DNA of 50,942 bases. Origin: Mycolicibacterium iranicum (GTDB lineage Bacteria > Actinomycetota > Actinomycetes > Mycobacteriales > Mycobacteriaceae). The DNA lies in contig NZ_LQPC01000010.1 in the NCBI RefSeq assembly GCF_002101705.1, positions 1-50,942 on the forward strand, given 5' to 3'. The first letter of the stretch is position 1. Every line of letters begins with the position of its first letter. Below the pieces are notes generated by a model. It made no database searches and was not told where the DNA came from. It saw nothing but the letters and a program-made list of their open reading frames with translations. Positions 9,869-18,051 of the stretch are shown piece after piece. The position numbers and the translations under genes are program-made.

Positions 9869-9910
9869 GCACGTCGCACGTCGCACGTCGCACCTCGCAC
9901 GTCGCACCGC
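9869..9910. repeat. Tandem 7-bp repeat GCACGTC x6
   Basis: Six consecutive heptamers start at the base after the sucD stop: GCACGTC three times, GCACCTC, GCACGTC and GCACCGC. They run directly into a long palindrome. Confidence 0.85.
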
Positions 9911-9969
9911 GAGCGCGCGTGTCTGTACGGCGACACGCCGTCGGATCGCGTACAAGTGCGCGCGCTCGC
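9909..9969. repeat. REP-like palindromic intergenic element
   Basis: GCGAGCGCGCG (9909-9919) and CGCGCGCTCGC (9959-9969) are perfect inverted arms. The pairing resumes inside with TGTACG/CGTACA after a short mismatch. It resembles dispersed intergenic palindromes seen in fast-growing mycobacteria, but its copy number cannot be judged from one window. Confidence 0.6.
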
Positions 9970-9985
9970 TGCGTACCGCTAGAGC

Positions 9986-10021
9986 AAAAGCCCCCGGAAG
10001 TCGTTCATTCCGGGGGCTTTT
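9986..10021. terminator. Bidirectional terminator between sucD and S9 peptidase
   Basis: AAAAGCCCCCGGAA and TTCCGGGGGCTTTT form a perfect 14-bp stem with an 8-nt loop, with T tracts in both directions. It serves two convergent genes. Confidence 0.9.
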
Positions 10022-10034
10022 CGCATCTGCGGCG

Positions 10035-11900
10035 CTACAGGTGCGCGGCGAGGAACTTCTCGACGGCGCGATACATGTCGATGTTGTTGTCGGGGTTGAC
10101 GAACCCGTGTCCCTCGTCCTCTTTGACCATGTACTCGACCTCGACGCCGCGGGCACGCAGCGCCGCCACCATGTTGTCGGACTCGGCCTGCACAACGCGA
10201 GAGTCATTGGCGCCCTGCACCACCAGCAGCGGGGTGCGGATCTGGTCGACCTTCGTGATCGGAGAGCGGGCCAGCATGTCGGCCTCCTGCTCCGGATCCG
10301 ACGGATCGCCGACGTAGAGTCGCCAGTTGTTGGCCAGGAACCGGCGGCCGACATCGGGCAGCGTTCGCATGAAATTCGGCAGGCTCGAGATCCCCACGTA
10401 GTCGATGGCCGCGGCAAAGACGTCTGGTGTGAACGTCACCCCGACCAACGCGGCGTAGCCGCCGTAGGAGCCGCCGAAGATCGCCACCCGGTCGCGGTCG
10501 GCGTAACCCTGCTTGACGGCCCAGTCCACCGCGTCGATCAGATCGTCGTGCATCGTGCCCGCGAATTCTCCGATGGCGGCTTGTGTGAAGGCCTTCCCGT
10601 AGCCGGTGGATCCGCGAAAGTTGACCTGCAGCACGGCGTATCCGCGGTTGGCGAGCAATTGCACATCGGGTTGGTAGGACCAGACGTCGCGCGCCCACGG
10701 GCCGCCGTGCACCAGTAGCACGAGAGGAAGGTTCTCGGGCTCCCGCCCGACCGGCAGCGTCAGGTACCCGTGCACGTCCAACCCGTCGCGCGCGGTGATC
10801 GTCACCGGCGTCATCGGGGCGAGCGCGTCAGGGTCCAGGTTCGGGTAGGGCCGGAACAACAGTCGGCTCTCGTCGGTGGTGCGGTCGTAGAAATAGGTGA
10901 CGCCGGGCTCTCGGTCGTGCGTGAAGCTGACCACCCAGCGTTGTCCGCTGTCATCGCAGGAGATTCCGGACAGGTCGCCGTCGGACAGGTCGGTGAGCTT
11001 GTTCAGCACCGCGGCGAAGTCATCGTCGAACGCGTGGATCACCTGCCGCTCACCGTAGTAACGGGCGCCGATCAGTTCGCCGGTCTGCTCACTGAGGATC
11101 AGCGGGTACGGCAGCATGATCTGCCCCGCAAGATCGAGGGTGGGGTGACTGTCCACCTCGGTCTCCTCGCCGGTGGTCACGTCGACACGAACCAGTCGCA
11201 ACCGGTCACTGCCCTCGTAGGAACCCAGCCAGAGGCCCTGGCCGTCGGGCGAGACCGCGATGGGGTGGATGCCCAGCGGATAGTCGCGTCCCGCGTACAC
11301 CCGGATCGTGCGCAGGGTCTTGGAAGCCGGATCCCACTGCGAGATCTCCACGTCGCCCTCGGCGGTCAGCGTGTTGGTAAACAGGTCGCCGCCCGGCCCG
11401 GGAATCCACGCGACGACGGTGCCGGGGTTCTCGGCGAGCAGGGTGAGCTCGCCGGTGGCGATGTCGAGTTCGAACGCGTCGACGAGTTCGGGGTTGCGGG
11501 CGTTGTGCTGGACGATGGCCTTGCCGGGGCGGGCCTTGAGTAGTTCGAAGGAGGCACGCACCCGAGGAAACGGGGTGAGGTCCACGGCGGAGACCTCGGG
11601 AGCATCGGGATTCACTCGGTACACATGCCAGTGTTCGTCGCCGCCATTGTCCTGCAGGTAGAGAAGCCACCGCGAATCGTGCGTCCATTTGTAGATGTAC
11701 ACGCTGCGCGTCTCGTCGGCGGTCACGCAGCGCGGCTCCTCGTTGCCGTCGACGTCCTGTACCCAGACGTTGAGGCGGTTCTTCCACGGCGCGAGGTAGG
11801 CGATCCGGGTGCCGTCAGGCGAGATCGTGGCGCCAGCGCGCACCGGTGGGCTGAAGAATTCTTCGACGGAAATCTGCGGGGGGCGGGTCGTGTCGGTCAC
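10035..11900 (-). CDS. S9 family prolyl-oligopeptidase-type serine peptidase
   Basis: An N-terminal seven-bladed propeller region (about 1-370) precedes an alpha/beta-hydrolase domain. The triad is Ser478 in FGGSYGGY, Asp566 in ANDSRV and His598 in EGHGFV. No signal peptide is seen, so the enzyme is probably cytoplasmic and cleaves short peptides. The frame is open to GTG 11927, but GTG 11900 is preferred: AGAAAGG precedes it, and the longer version would run into the palindromic operator at 11922-11936. I recall no orthologue at this place in M. tuberculosis, so this may be a lineage-specific insertion. Confidence 0.9.
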   Translation of the reverse strand: MTDTTRPPQISVEEFFSPPVRAGATISPDGTRIAYLAPWKNRLNVWVQDVDGNEEPRCVTADETRSVYIYKWTHDSRWLLYLQDNGGDEHWHVYRVNPDAPEVSAVDLTPFPRVRASFELLKARPGKAIVQHNARNPELVDAFELDIATGELTLLAENPGTVVAWIPGPGGDLFTNTLTAEGDVEISQWDPASKTLRTIRVYAGRDYPLGIHPIAVSPDGQGLWLGSYEGSDRLRLVRVDVTTGEETEVDSHPTLDLAGQIMLPYPLILSEQTGELIGARYYGERQVIHAFDDDFAAVLNKLTDLSDGDLSGISCDDSGQRWVVSFTHDREPGVTYFYDRTTDESRLLFRPYPNLDPDALAPMTPVTITARDGLDVHGYLTLPVGREPENLPLVLLVHGGPWARDVWSYQPDVQLLANRGYAVLQVNFRGSTGYGKAFTQAAIGEFAGTMHDDLIDAVDWAVKQGYADRDRVAIFGGSYGGYAALVGVTFTPDVFAAAIDYVGISSLPNFMRTLPDVGRRFLANNWRLYVGDPSDPEQEADMLARSPITKVDQIRTPLLVVQGANDSRVVQAESDNMVAALRARGVEVEYMVKEDEGHGFVNPDNNIDMYRAVEKFLAAHL

Positions 11901-11921
11901 GAGGGCCTTTCTGGGTCGACG

Positions 11922-11962
11922 TGTCACTTAGTGACATGACCCCACCGTGTCACTAAGTGACA
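11922..11962. promoter_or_regulatory. Twin 15-bp palindromic operators upstream of S9 peptidase
   Basis: TGTCACTTAGTGACA (11922-11936) and TGTCACTAAGTGACA (11948-11962) are two 15-bp palindromes differing only at the central base, with centres 26 bp apart. They sit 22 bp upstream of the peptidase start and about 150 bp upstream of the divergent thiolase-like gene. The form fits dimeric TetR/MarR/GntR-type repressors; no such regulator is encoded in the window. Confidence 0.75.
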
Positions 11963-12065
11963 AAGCCGTCAAGCGTCGCAGGTGACGGGCGCTTTCGCGC
12001 ACCCCGACCCGAACTCGAAGTGTGCGCTCCGACCCGACGCGGGGCCCGGGGCCGATTGGCCTTGC

Positions 12066-12079
12066 TGGAACGTGTTCTA
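12066..12079. promoter_or_regulatory. KstR-like operator before thiolase-like gene
   Basis: TGGAACGTGTTCTA fits the KstR consensus TnnAACnnGTTnnA, the cholesterol-regulon palindrome. It lies 33 bp before the start codon at 12113. Confidence 0.55.
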
Positions 12080-12112
12080 TTAGATTCCCGAAGTAATTGG
12101 AAGGACGCGAAC

Positions 12113-13639
12113 ATGCCAGTTGATCCACGGACGCCGGTGCTTGTCGGCGTCGGGCAATTCACCGAGCGGATCGACGACCCCGCTTACCGGGGGATGTCAG
12201 CGGTCGAGCTCGCGACGGCTGCGGCGGAGGCGGCGCTGGCCGACACCGGGGCGGACAAGGCCGAGGTGGCCAAGGCCATCGACACAGTGTTCGGGCTACG
12301 GCAGTTCGAGATCTCGGGTCCGATGCCCGCGACGCTGGGCAAGTCCAACAACTACCCGCGATCGGTCATGAACCGGTTGGGAGGCGACCCGGCCCGCGTA
12401 GTCCTGGAACCCGTCGGTGGTCAGGGCCCGCAGAAGCTCGTCACAGAAGCGGGGAATCTGATCGTCGCGGGCGACGCCGACGTCGTCATGATCATGGGTT
12501 CCGAACCGGGGTCCACGGCGAAGTACTTCGCAGATCGCGACGACAAACCTGACTTCACCGAGAATGTCGACGGCCAGCTCGAAGATCGCGGACATCAGAT
12601 CTACAGCTACATCGACGAATACACCGTCACGCACGGTCTGACCGGTGCGCCGGTGCAGTACGGGCTGCTCGACAACGCGCGCCGCTCCCGCCTCGGGCTC
12701 GGGGTCGCCGAGTACCGCCACCAGATGGCGCAGCTCTTCGCGCCCATGTCGAAAGTGGCTGCCAAAAACCCGTTCTCGTCATCCCCCGTTGAACGGTCGG
12801 TGGAGGAAGTGGAGACCGTCACCGACGAGAACCGGATGATCTGCGACCCGTACCCTCGGCTGCTGGTGGCGCGTGACACCGTCAATCAGGGTGCAGCGGC
12901 GGTGCTCATGTCGGTCGAGGCGGCCCGCAGAATCGGTGTGCCCGAACAAAAGTGGGTGTATGTGCACGGCACGTCGGACCTGATCGAGCAGCCGCTGCTC
13001 GCGAGAGCCGACCTCGGTGCCAGCCCGGCCGCCGTCCATGCAGCCCACGAAGCCCTCAGGGTGGCAGGCTTGGCCGTGGACGATATCGCCACCTTCGATC
13101 TCTACAGCTGCTTCCCGTTTCCTGTCTTCGTCATCTGCGAGGCGCTCGGCCTGTCGTTCGACGACCCGCGTGGTCTCACGCTCACCGGGGGACTGCCGTA
13201 CTTCGGTGGCCCCGGGAACAGCTACTCGCTGCACGGTATCGCCGAGACGGTCACTGCGATGCGGGACAGGCCAGGCGCATTCGGCTTTGTGGGCGCCAAC
13301 GGCGGCATCATGAGCAAGTACTCGGTCGGCATCTACTCGACCGAGCCGGCGCAGTGGCCGACGTCGCGCAGCGCCGAACTCACGGCGCAGGTCGCAGATT
13401 TGCCGAAGGTCGCCGTGAACAAGACACCGGACGGCATGGGCACGATCGAGACCTACTCCGTGCGCTACGACTGGCCGGTGCGGACCGGCATCATCGTCGG
13501 CAGGCAGGACGACGGCTCGCGGTTCATGGCGACCAGCGAGGACACCGAGCTCGTGGCATTGATGTCCGAGGGAGATCCGTTGGGCGCGAAGCTGACTGTG
13601 ACGTCAACCGGCAACGGCAACAGGGCCGTCCTGCGTTAG
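12113..13639 (+). CDS. Thiolase-like protein type 1 (TLP1), probably not a classical thiolase
   Basis: The 508-residue protein has a thiolase-fold N-terminal part (PVLVGVGQFTERI at the start) and an extra C-terminal domain from about residue 415 (TVEGIE-like strand pattern, KTPDGMGTIETYSVRYDW...), as in the mycobacterial TLP1 family. Where thiolases have the C-x-S-G nucleophile this protein reads VGGQGPQKLV. The NEAF-type position reads DLYSCF and the C-terminal GHP loop reads GGPGNSYS. It may therefore bind acyl-CoA without standard thiolysis. ATG 12113 has GGAAGGA 8 nt upstream. The KstR-like box suggests a link to sterol or lipid catabolism. The stop codon overlaps the convergent lipoprotein gene by 4 nt. 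Confidence 0.8.
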   Translation: MPVDPRTPVLVGVGQFTERIDDPAYRGMSAVELATAAAEAALADTGADKAEVAKAIDTVFGLRQFEISGPMPATLGKSNNYPRSVMNRLGGDPARVVLEPVGGQGPQKLVTEAGNLIVAGDADVVMIMGSEPGSTAKYFADRDDKPDFTENVDGQLEDRGHQIYSYIDEYTVTHGLTGAPVQYGLLDNARRSRLGLGVAEYRHQMAQLFAPMSKVAAKNPFSSSPVERSVEEVETVTDENRMICDPYPRLLVARDTVNQGAAAVLMSVEAARRIGVPEQKWVYVHGTSDLIEQPLLARADLGASPAAVHAAHEALRVAGLAVDDIATFDLYSCFPFPVFVICEALGLSFDDPRGLTLTGGLPYFGGPGNSYSLHGIAETVTAMRDRPGAFGFVGANGGIMSKYSVGIYSTEPAQWPTSRSAELTAQVADLPKVAVNKTPDGMGTIETYSVRYDWPVRTGIIVGRQDDGSRFMATSEDTELVALMSEGDPLGAKLTVTSTGNGNRAVLR

Positions 13640-14196
13640 AAGATTGTCGTCTCGGCCGGGGTGATCACGAAGCCGTGGTCGTCGATGCGGCAGGCTACGG
13701 TCCCGGCGTCGTCGACGCCGCACACAGCCACGCCATCCAATGAGGTGACCTTGTGCATCGGCGCCAGCGGGGGTGGGGGCCGCTTCTTGTCGGCGGCGAA
13801 ATCTGGGTCACCGGCCAGGGATTCGATCGTTCCCGGCTCCGCGTATCCCGCGCCCACCGACCAGTCGCCGGGACCTTGTGACGGGATCGGCCCGCGGCAA
13901 CCGACGTGCTCGAACTTCGGCTCCGGGTAGGCGTTGCTCGCGCAGATGAGGCCGGTGGGTGTCGAGAAAGCGAAACCCTGCACACGCGGCACCATCTGCT
14001 GGGCGAACTGCTCGCCACTCTCGGTATAGGCCGACAGATCCGGAAAGCCGGCCGGCGCAGCGTCGGCAGGGCTCGTCGCGGTGGCGGATTGTCGAGAGAC
14101 ATCGCTGCCCTCGGTGGATCCGGTGTCCGGCGTCGGCGAACACCCTGTGAGCGTCGTCATCGACAATGCAACGGCGGCAATGAATCTCGCGATCAT
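13636..14196 (-). CDS. Secreted lipoprotein, unknown function, partner of WXG/DUF4185 gene
   Basis: The start ATG at 14196 gives a type II signal with lipobox LTGC (Cys19). An Asp/Thr/Ser linker follows, then a compact domain with four further Cys (GLICASN, HVGCRGP, VAVCGV, VACRID) that could form two disulfides. Its start overlaps the stop of the upstream WXG-like gene (TGATG), so both are translated from one message. An attachment to the outer face of the membrane is expected. I recognise no named family. A partner or protective role for the upstream protein is only inferred from the coupling. Confidence 0.75.
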   Translation of the reverse strand: MIARFIAAVALSMTTLTGCSPTPDTGSTEGSDVSRQSATATSPADAAPAGFPDLSAYTESGEQFAQQMVPRVQGFAFSTPTGLICASNAYPEPKFEHVGCRGPIPSQGPGDWSVGAGYAEPGTIESLAGDPDFAADKKRPPPPLAPMHKVTSLDGVAVCGVDDAGTVACRIDDHGFVITPAETTIF

Positions 14197-15338
14197 CAGT
14201 AGGCTCCTAATCCGCGTGTGTCTGAGTTCTGGATCTGGACAAGGTGCGTGCCATACGGCTTCCATAGCGAGATCGACGCATCGATCGAGTCACCGCCGGA
14301 CAGTGGCGACTGAAAGACGCCGTATGCGCCGGGCTGAGCGGTGACGAGTTGGGGTGGCGACCAGGTAACGCCGTCGGTGGACTTGTACAACTGCGAACTG
14401 CGGGTCTGCCAGGTGCCGTCGTCCCAGTTCTTCACATTCATCACCGACGTGTACATCGTGTCGCCGTTGTTGAAGGTCGAGGTCGGGATGGTCGAGATGT
14501 CTTCCGCCTGTTTCGGTAGCCGGCCCGGGGTGTTCGGGAACGGGTCATTCACGACCTCGTCCACCACCCATTTCCCGTGCTCGTCCATCCTCCAGAAGAT
14601 GATGTTGTTGTGGCCACCCTCGGCGGGCCGGGGCCCTGGACCGCCTGTCTCACCCATGCCCACACCGGTGTCGCCCTGAATCGTGAACAGGCGTCCGTCC
14701 GGCGTCATCCCCATGATCGACAGATCGGTGTTGGGTACACCGACCCCGCCTTCACCGGTATCGGGATAGCCTGACCCGGCCAGGCTCTGCATCCATTTCA
14801 ACTGCTCACTGTTCAAGCTGTCGGGGTCGATGTTGCCCGGCAGCGGATTGTTTCCCGGCAGCCACCCGGCGTTGATGGCGCTGATCCCCGTGGACACCGT
14901 CTGATCCGTCGTGACGAACGACTCGATGAGTTGCTGGATGATCTTCGTGTAGGACGCGGCGATCGCGACCCATGGCGCCGTGTCGTTCGGCGGCCGTGGC
15001 GTAACCACTCCGGCGTCCGAGACGTCGAACAGCGTCGATGCGATGTCGACCCAGGCCAGCAGGACGTCGCGGACCGCGACCAGGGTGCCGCCGCCGGACT
15101 TCATCGCGTTGGCCAGTGCCGCCAACTTCTCGTGTTGCCAGTGCTGATGCTGGATGTTGCGGTATGCCGCGGCGACCGCCGCATTCGCCGCGCTGCCCGA
15201 CCAGTCTTGTTTCAACTGGTTCAGCGCGCGGACCTGCTCGCCGACCAGCTCGTCGAGTGCTGACGCTTTGGTGGCCAAATCACCGCCCGCGTAGACGACT
15301 TCCTGCGGGTTCTGCGCGCGGATCACGGAAATCGACAT
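14196..15338 (-). CDS. WXG100-like N-terminal domain fused to DUF4185-like C-terminal domain
   Basis: Residues 1-150 look all-helical, with WSG at 46-48 in a helix-turn-helix context (LNQLKQDWSGSAANAAV), as in WXG100/ESX substrates. No Sec signal is present. The C-terminal part (about 200-380) is beta-rich and reads TDLSIMGMTPDGRLFTIQGDTG and LYKSTDGVTWSPP, resembling DUF4185 beta-propeller proteins of the sialidase-like type. The layout, a short helical export module plus a large extracellular domain, is that of type VII secretion cargo. No ESX genes are nearby. The start is ATG 15338 with AGGAG 13 nt upstream. The gene may be transcribed with the LLM gene 71 bp upstream and is coupled to the lipoprotein gene downstream. 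Confidence 0.65.
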   Translation of the reverse strand: MSISVIRAQNPQEVVYAGGDLATKASALDELVGEQVRALNQLKQDWSGSAANAAVAAAYRNIQHQHWQHEKLAALANAMKSGGGTLVAVRDVLLAWVDIASTLFDVSDAGVVTPRPPNDTAPWVAIAASYTKIIQQLIESFVTTDQTVSTGISAINAGWLPGNNPLPGNIDPDSLNSEQLKWMQSLAGSGYPDTGEGGVGVPNTDLSIMGMTPDGRLFTIQGDTGVGMGETGGPGPRPAEGGHNNIIFWRMDEHGKWVVDEVVNDPFPNTPGRLPKQAEDISTIPTSTFNNGDTMYTSVMNVKNWDDGTWQTRSSQLYKSTDGVTWSPPQLVTAQPGAYGVFQSPLSGGDSIDASISLWKPYGTHLVQIQNSDTRGLGAY

Positions 15339-15409
15339 ACGACGGACGGGGCTCCTAGCCGGGGTTGCCCATCAGCCTAAGTCGTCCGCCCGGACCCTCC
15401 ACACACGAT

Positions 15410-16258
15410 TTACGCCAGCGCGCTGAGCTTTCCGGCGAGGCGCTCGACGTAGGCGGCGACGTCGGCTTCGGACTTGTCGGGCAGTCCGAACAACACCTCG
15501 GTCACTCCCAGCTCGCGCCAGTGCGCGAGCTTTTCAGGGTCGGGTTTGAAGTCCAGCGCGACAATCTGCGGGGCGCCGTCGCGACCGGCCGCCGCCCAGG
15601 TGTCTTGTAACAGCTTCACCGGTTCGTCGATGTTGAAATCGCGGGGCGTGGTGATCCAGCCGTCGGCGGATTTGGCGATCCACTTGAAATTCTTCTCTGT
15701 GCCCGCGGCGCCGACCAGCACCGGGATGTGGGCCTGCACCGGCTTCGGCCACGCCCACGACGGCCCGAATTTGACGAACTCGCCGTCGTATTCGGCCTCT
15801 TCCTGTGTCCACAGCGCACGCATTGCTTCCAAGTACTCACGCAGCATCGTGCGTCGGCGACCGGGTGGCACATTGTGGTCGGCCAGTTCGTCGGTGTTCC
15901 AGCCGAATCCGACCCCGAGTGACACGCGGCCGCCGGAGAGGTGATCGAGCGTGGCGATCGACTTGGCCAGCGTGATGGGGTCGTGCTCGACGGGAAGAGC
16001 GACCGCGGTCGACAGCCGGACGCGGGAGGTGACGGCGGCGGCGCCGCCGAGCGAAACCCACGGGTCCAGCGTGCGCATGTAGCGGTCGTCGGGCAGGGAT
16101 TCGTCGCCCGTGGTGGGGTGCGCGGCCTGGCGTTTGATCGGGATGTGGGTGTGTTCGGGCACGTAGAACGTCTCGAATCCGTGCTCGTCGGCCAGCTTGG
16201 CGGCCGAGGCGGGCGCGATCCCGCGGTCCGAGGTGAACAGCACCAATCCAAAGTTCAT
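15410..16258 (-). CDS. LLM-class F420-dependent oxidoreductase (Rv0953c-like)
   Basis: This 282-aa luciferase-like TIM-barrel protein has family motifs VPEHTHIP, STAVALPVEHDPITLAKSIATLDHLSGGR, GVGFGWNTDEL and PVLVGAAG. It is expected to use F420 or FMN for hydride transfer, with unknown substrate. ATG 16258 gives the same length as I recall for Rv0953c and is chosen over longer in-frame starts. A KstR-like palindrome ends 10 bp before the start codon, so the transcript may be short-leadered and controlled by a KstR-type repressor. It diverges from the membrane protein gene at 16392. Confidence 0.88.
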   Translation of the reverse strand: MNFGLVLFTSDRGIAPASAAKLADEHGFETFYVPEHTHIPIKRQAAHPTTGDESLPDDRYMRTLDPWVSLGGAAAVTSRVRLSTAVALPVEHDPITLAKSIATLDHLSGGRVSLGVGFGWNTDELADHNVPPGRRRTMLREYLEAMRALWTQEEAEYDGEFVKFGPSWAWPKPVQAHIPVLVGAAGTEKNFKWIAKSADGWITTPRDFNIDEPVKLLQDTWAAAGRDGAPQIVALDFKPDPEKLAHWRELGVTEVLFGLPDKSEADVAAYVERLAGKLSALA

Positions 16259-16267
16259 ACCCAGAAT

Positions 16268-16281
16268 TAGAACGTGTTCCA
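16268..16281. promoter_or_regulatory. KstR-like operator before LLM oxidoreductase
   Basis: TAGAACGTGTTCCA matches TnnAACnnGTTnnA and shares GAACGTGTTC with the site at 12066-12079. It is 10 bp upstream of the LLM start. Confidence 0.55.
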
Positions 16282-16391
16282 ATCCGCGCCCGCAAGGGGG
16301 GTACCTGCGCGGGGTCGAGCGGCCCTCCACAAGGAATACGCGTAGCGCGCTACTCAGGACGCGCCTAACGCCGTCGACCACAGTTGCGTGC

Positions 16392-16928
16392 ATGGGGGAG
16401 ACCAACTCACGGTGGTGGAAAGTGAAGGAATGGGTGCGGCGGTATCTGCCCTGCGAGATCGCGGGTACTGCCGCTGAGTTCGGCGCCGCTGCGCTGACCT
16501 ACCTCGCCACGGGCTCGCTGGCCCTGGCCGCCGTCGCGGCGACGGTCGGCGCGTCGATCGGGTATTACGCGGCCGCGTACATCAGTGCCCTGCGATGGAG
16601 TTTTCGCGACCAGGCGCACCGGCAGGGCGCGCGGCGCGTCGCGGTGTCCAGTCTGCTTGCACTGCGCAGCGTCGCGGTCGAGTTCGGTCCTGCTGAACTC
16701 ATCGACAGCGTCGCCGTCCGCCCGCTGGCCTTCTATGTCGGACCGATGATGTTCGGCAACGTCCTGGCCGGCTGGATCTTCGGGAAGTTGGTGTCGGACG
16801 TGGCCTTCTACGCGTGCGCCATCTTCAGCTATGAGCGGTTCACCGCGCTGCTCGCGAGAAGCGAGGCGCACGCCGAGATCGGGGAGGAGGGTGGCCATGA
16901 ATCCACGGTGGCGGTCTCGGCTGCGTGA
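16392..16928 (+). CDS. Small integral membrane protein coupled to PLP decarboxylase
   Basis: The 178-residue protein has three or four hydrophobic helices (about 35-70 as a pair, 105-120, 122-150) and charged ends. No family is recognised with confidence; the size is compatible with small exporters, but no diagnostic motif is seen. ATG 16392 is the first start after the KstR-like region and lacks a strong ribosome site. Its last 32 nt overlap the start of the decarboxylase gene, implying co-expression and possibly transport of that enzyme's substrate or amine product. Confidence 0.6.
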   Translation: MGETNSRWWKVKEWVRRYLPCEIAGTAAEFGAAALTYLATGSLALAAVAATVGASIGYYAAAYISALRWSFRDQAHRQGARRVAVSSLLALRSVAVEFGPAELIDSVAVRPLAFYVGPMMFGNVLAGWIFGKLVSDVAFYACAIFSYERFTALLARSEAHAEIGEEGGHESTVAVSAA

Positions 16929-18051
16929 CTCTCTGCGGGAGCGTGGCACACGTTGGGAAGAGTTGGCGCACAAGTACGGAACCCCGCTGCTCGTGCTCGA
17001 GCCGCACATGGCGGCACGCCGGTTTCGGGAGCTTCAGACAGCGCTTCCCGGGTTCGGAATTCACTACGCGGTCAAGGCGTTGCCGCATCCGATCGTGTTG
17101 TCCGCCATCGCCATCTGTGGCGGCGGGTTCGATGTCGCCACACGCGGCGAGATCGACCTGATCCAGCGGCTGGGGCTGCCGGTTCATCGCTGCATCCACA
17201 CCAATCCGATCAAGAAGCCCGCCGACATCGCATACGCCTATGACGCGGGCGTGCGGACGTTTGTCGTCGAAAATGTCTGTGAAGCAGACAAATTCACCGG
17301 TATGCCCAGCGATGTCGAGATCCTGGTCCGGTTGGCGTTCCGAAATCCGACAGCCAAGTCGGACCTTTCGACGAAGTTCGGTGCCGAACCGGCGGATGCC
17401 GAGCTGCTCGTCAAACATGTGCTGGCCGCCGGTGTGCAGTTCGCCGGCTTCAGCTTTCACGTCGGGAGCCAGGGCACCTCGATGGCGCCGTACCGCCGAG
17501 CGCTGGCGCAGACGCTCGAGCTCATCGCGCATCTGCAGACCGCTGTGGGAGTGCGGACGCGCGTGATCGACATCGGCGGAGGCTTTCCGGTGGGCTACCG
17601 GGAATGCGCACCTCCGGTCGGCGAGGTAGGGGAGATCGTCAGCGATGTCCTCGGAACCTCGCACGAATTCACGCTTCTGGCCGAACCGGGACGGTTCCTG
17701 GCCGCCGACTGCATGACGTTAATCACGAGCGTGGTGGGGACAGCGGTACGCGACGGGCAGGTGTGGCACTACCTGGACGACGGGCTCTACGGCAGCTACT
17801 CGAACGTGATGACCGAGGACGTCCATCCAGCGATCCTGGCGCTCAGCGAGCTTTCCGTCCCAGACGCCAGTCTCGATCTGGTCACTCTGGCAGGACCGAC
17901 GTGCGACAGCGCCGATGTGATCGCCCGTGACTATCCGATGCCCGATCTCGCTGTCGGTGACCTCGTGATCAGCCCGTCCATGGGTGCTTACACCAGCGTC
18001 ACCGCGTCACCGTTCAACGGGATCGCCCCGACACCGATCGTGATGTCCTGA
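16897..18051 (+). CDS. Fold-type III PLP-dependent decarboxylase (ornithine/diaminopimelate family)
   Basis: The 384-aa enzyme belongs to the alanine-racemase-fold basic amino acid decarboxylases. The PLP lysine is Lys60 in HYAVKALPHP. His188 sits in SFHVGSQ, the phosphate-binding GGGFP is at 227-231, EPGRF is at 263-267, and the dimer-interface active-site Cys336 is in GPTCDSAD. The GPTCDSxD form is typical of ornithine decarboxylases rather than LysA, so a polyamine-forming activity is most likely. ATG 16897 has a strong GGAGGAG site within the upstream gene. M. tuberculosis does not have it at this locus as I recall. Confidence 0.85.
   Translation: MNPRWRSRLRDSLRERGTRWEELAHKYGTPLLVLEPHMAARRFRELQTALPGFGIHYAVKALPHPIVLSAIAICGGGFDVATRGEIDLIQRLGLPVHRCIHTNPIKKPADIAYAYDAGVRTFVVENVCEADKFTGMPSDVEILVRLAFRNPTAKSDLSTKFGAEPADAELLVKHVLAAGVQFAGFSFHVGSQGTSMAPYRRALAQTLELIAHLQTAVGVRTRVIDIGGGFPVGYRECAPPVGEVGEIVSDVLGTSHEFTLLAEPGRFLAADCMTLITSVVGTAVRDGQVWHYLDDGLYGSYSNVMTEDVHPAILALSELSVPDASLDLVTLAGPTCDSADVIARDYPMPDLAVGDLVISPSMGAYTSVTASPFNGIAPTPIVMS

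Noticed and set aside
9869..9910. Heptamer array as a CRISPR
   Set aside because: Units are 7 bp without spacers.
11901..11927. Longer start (GTG 11927) for the S9 peptidase
   Set aside because: The extension overlaps the palindromic operator and lacks a ribosome site; GTG 11900 has AGAAAGG.
16407..17009. Minus-strand ORF opposite the membrane protein and decarboxylase start
   Set aside because: Arg/Pro-rich composition and no ribosome site; the plus-strand genes show real domain motifs.
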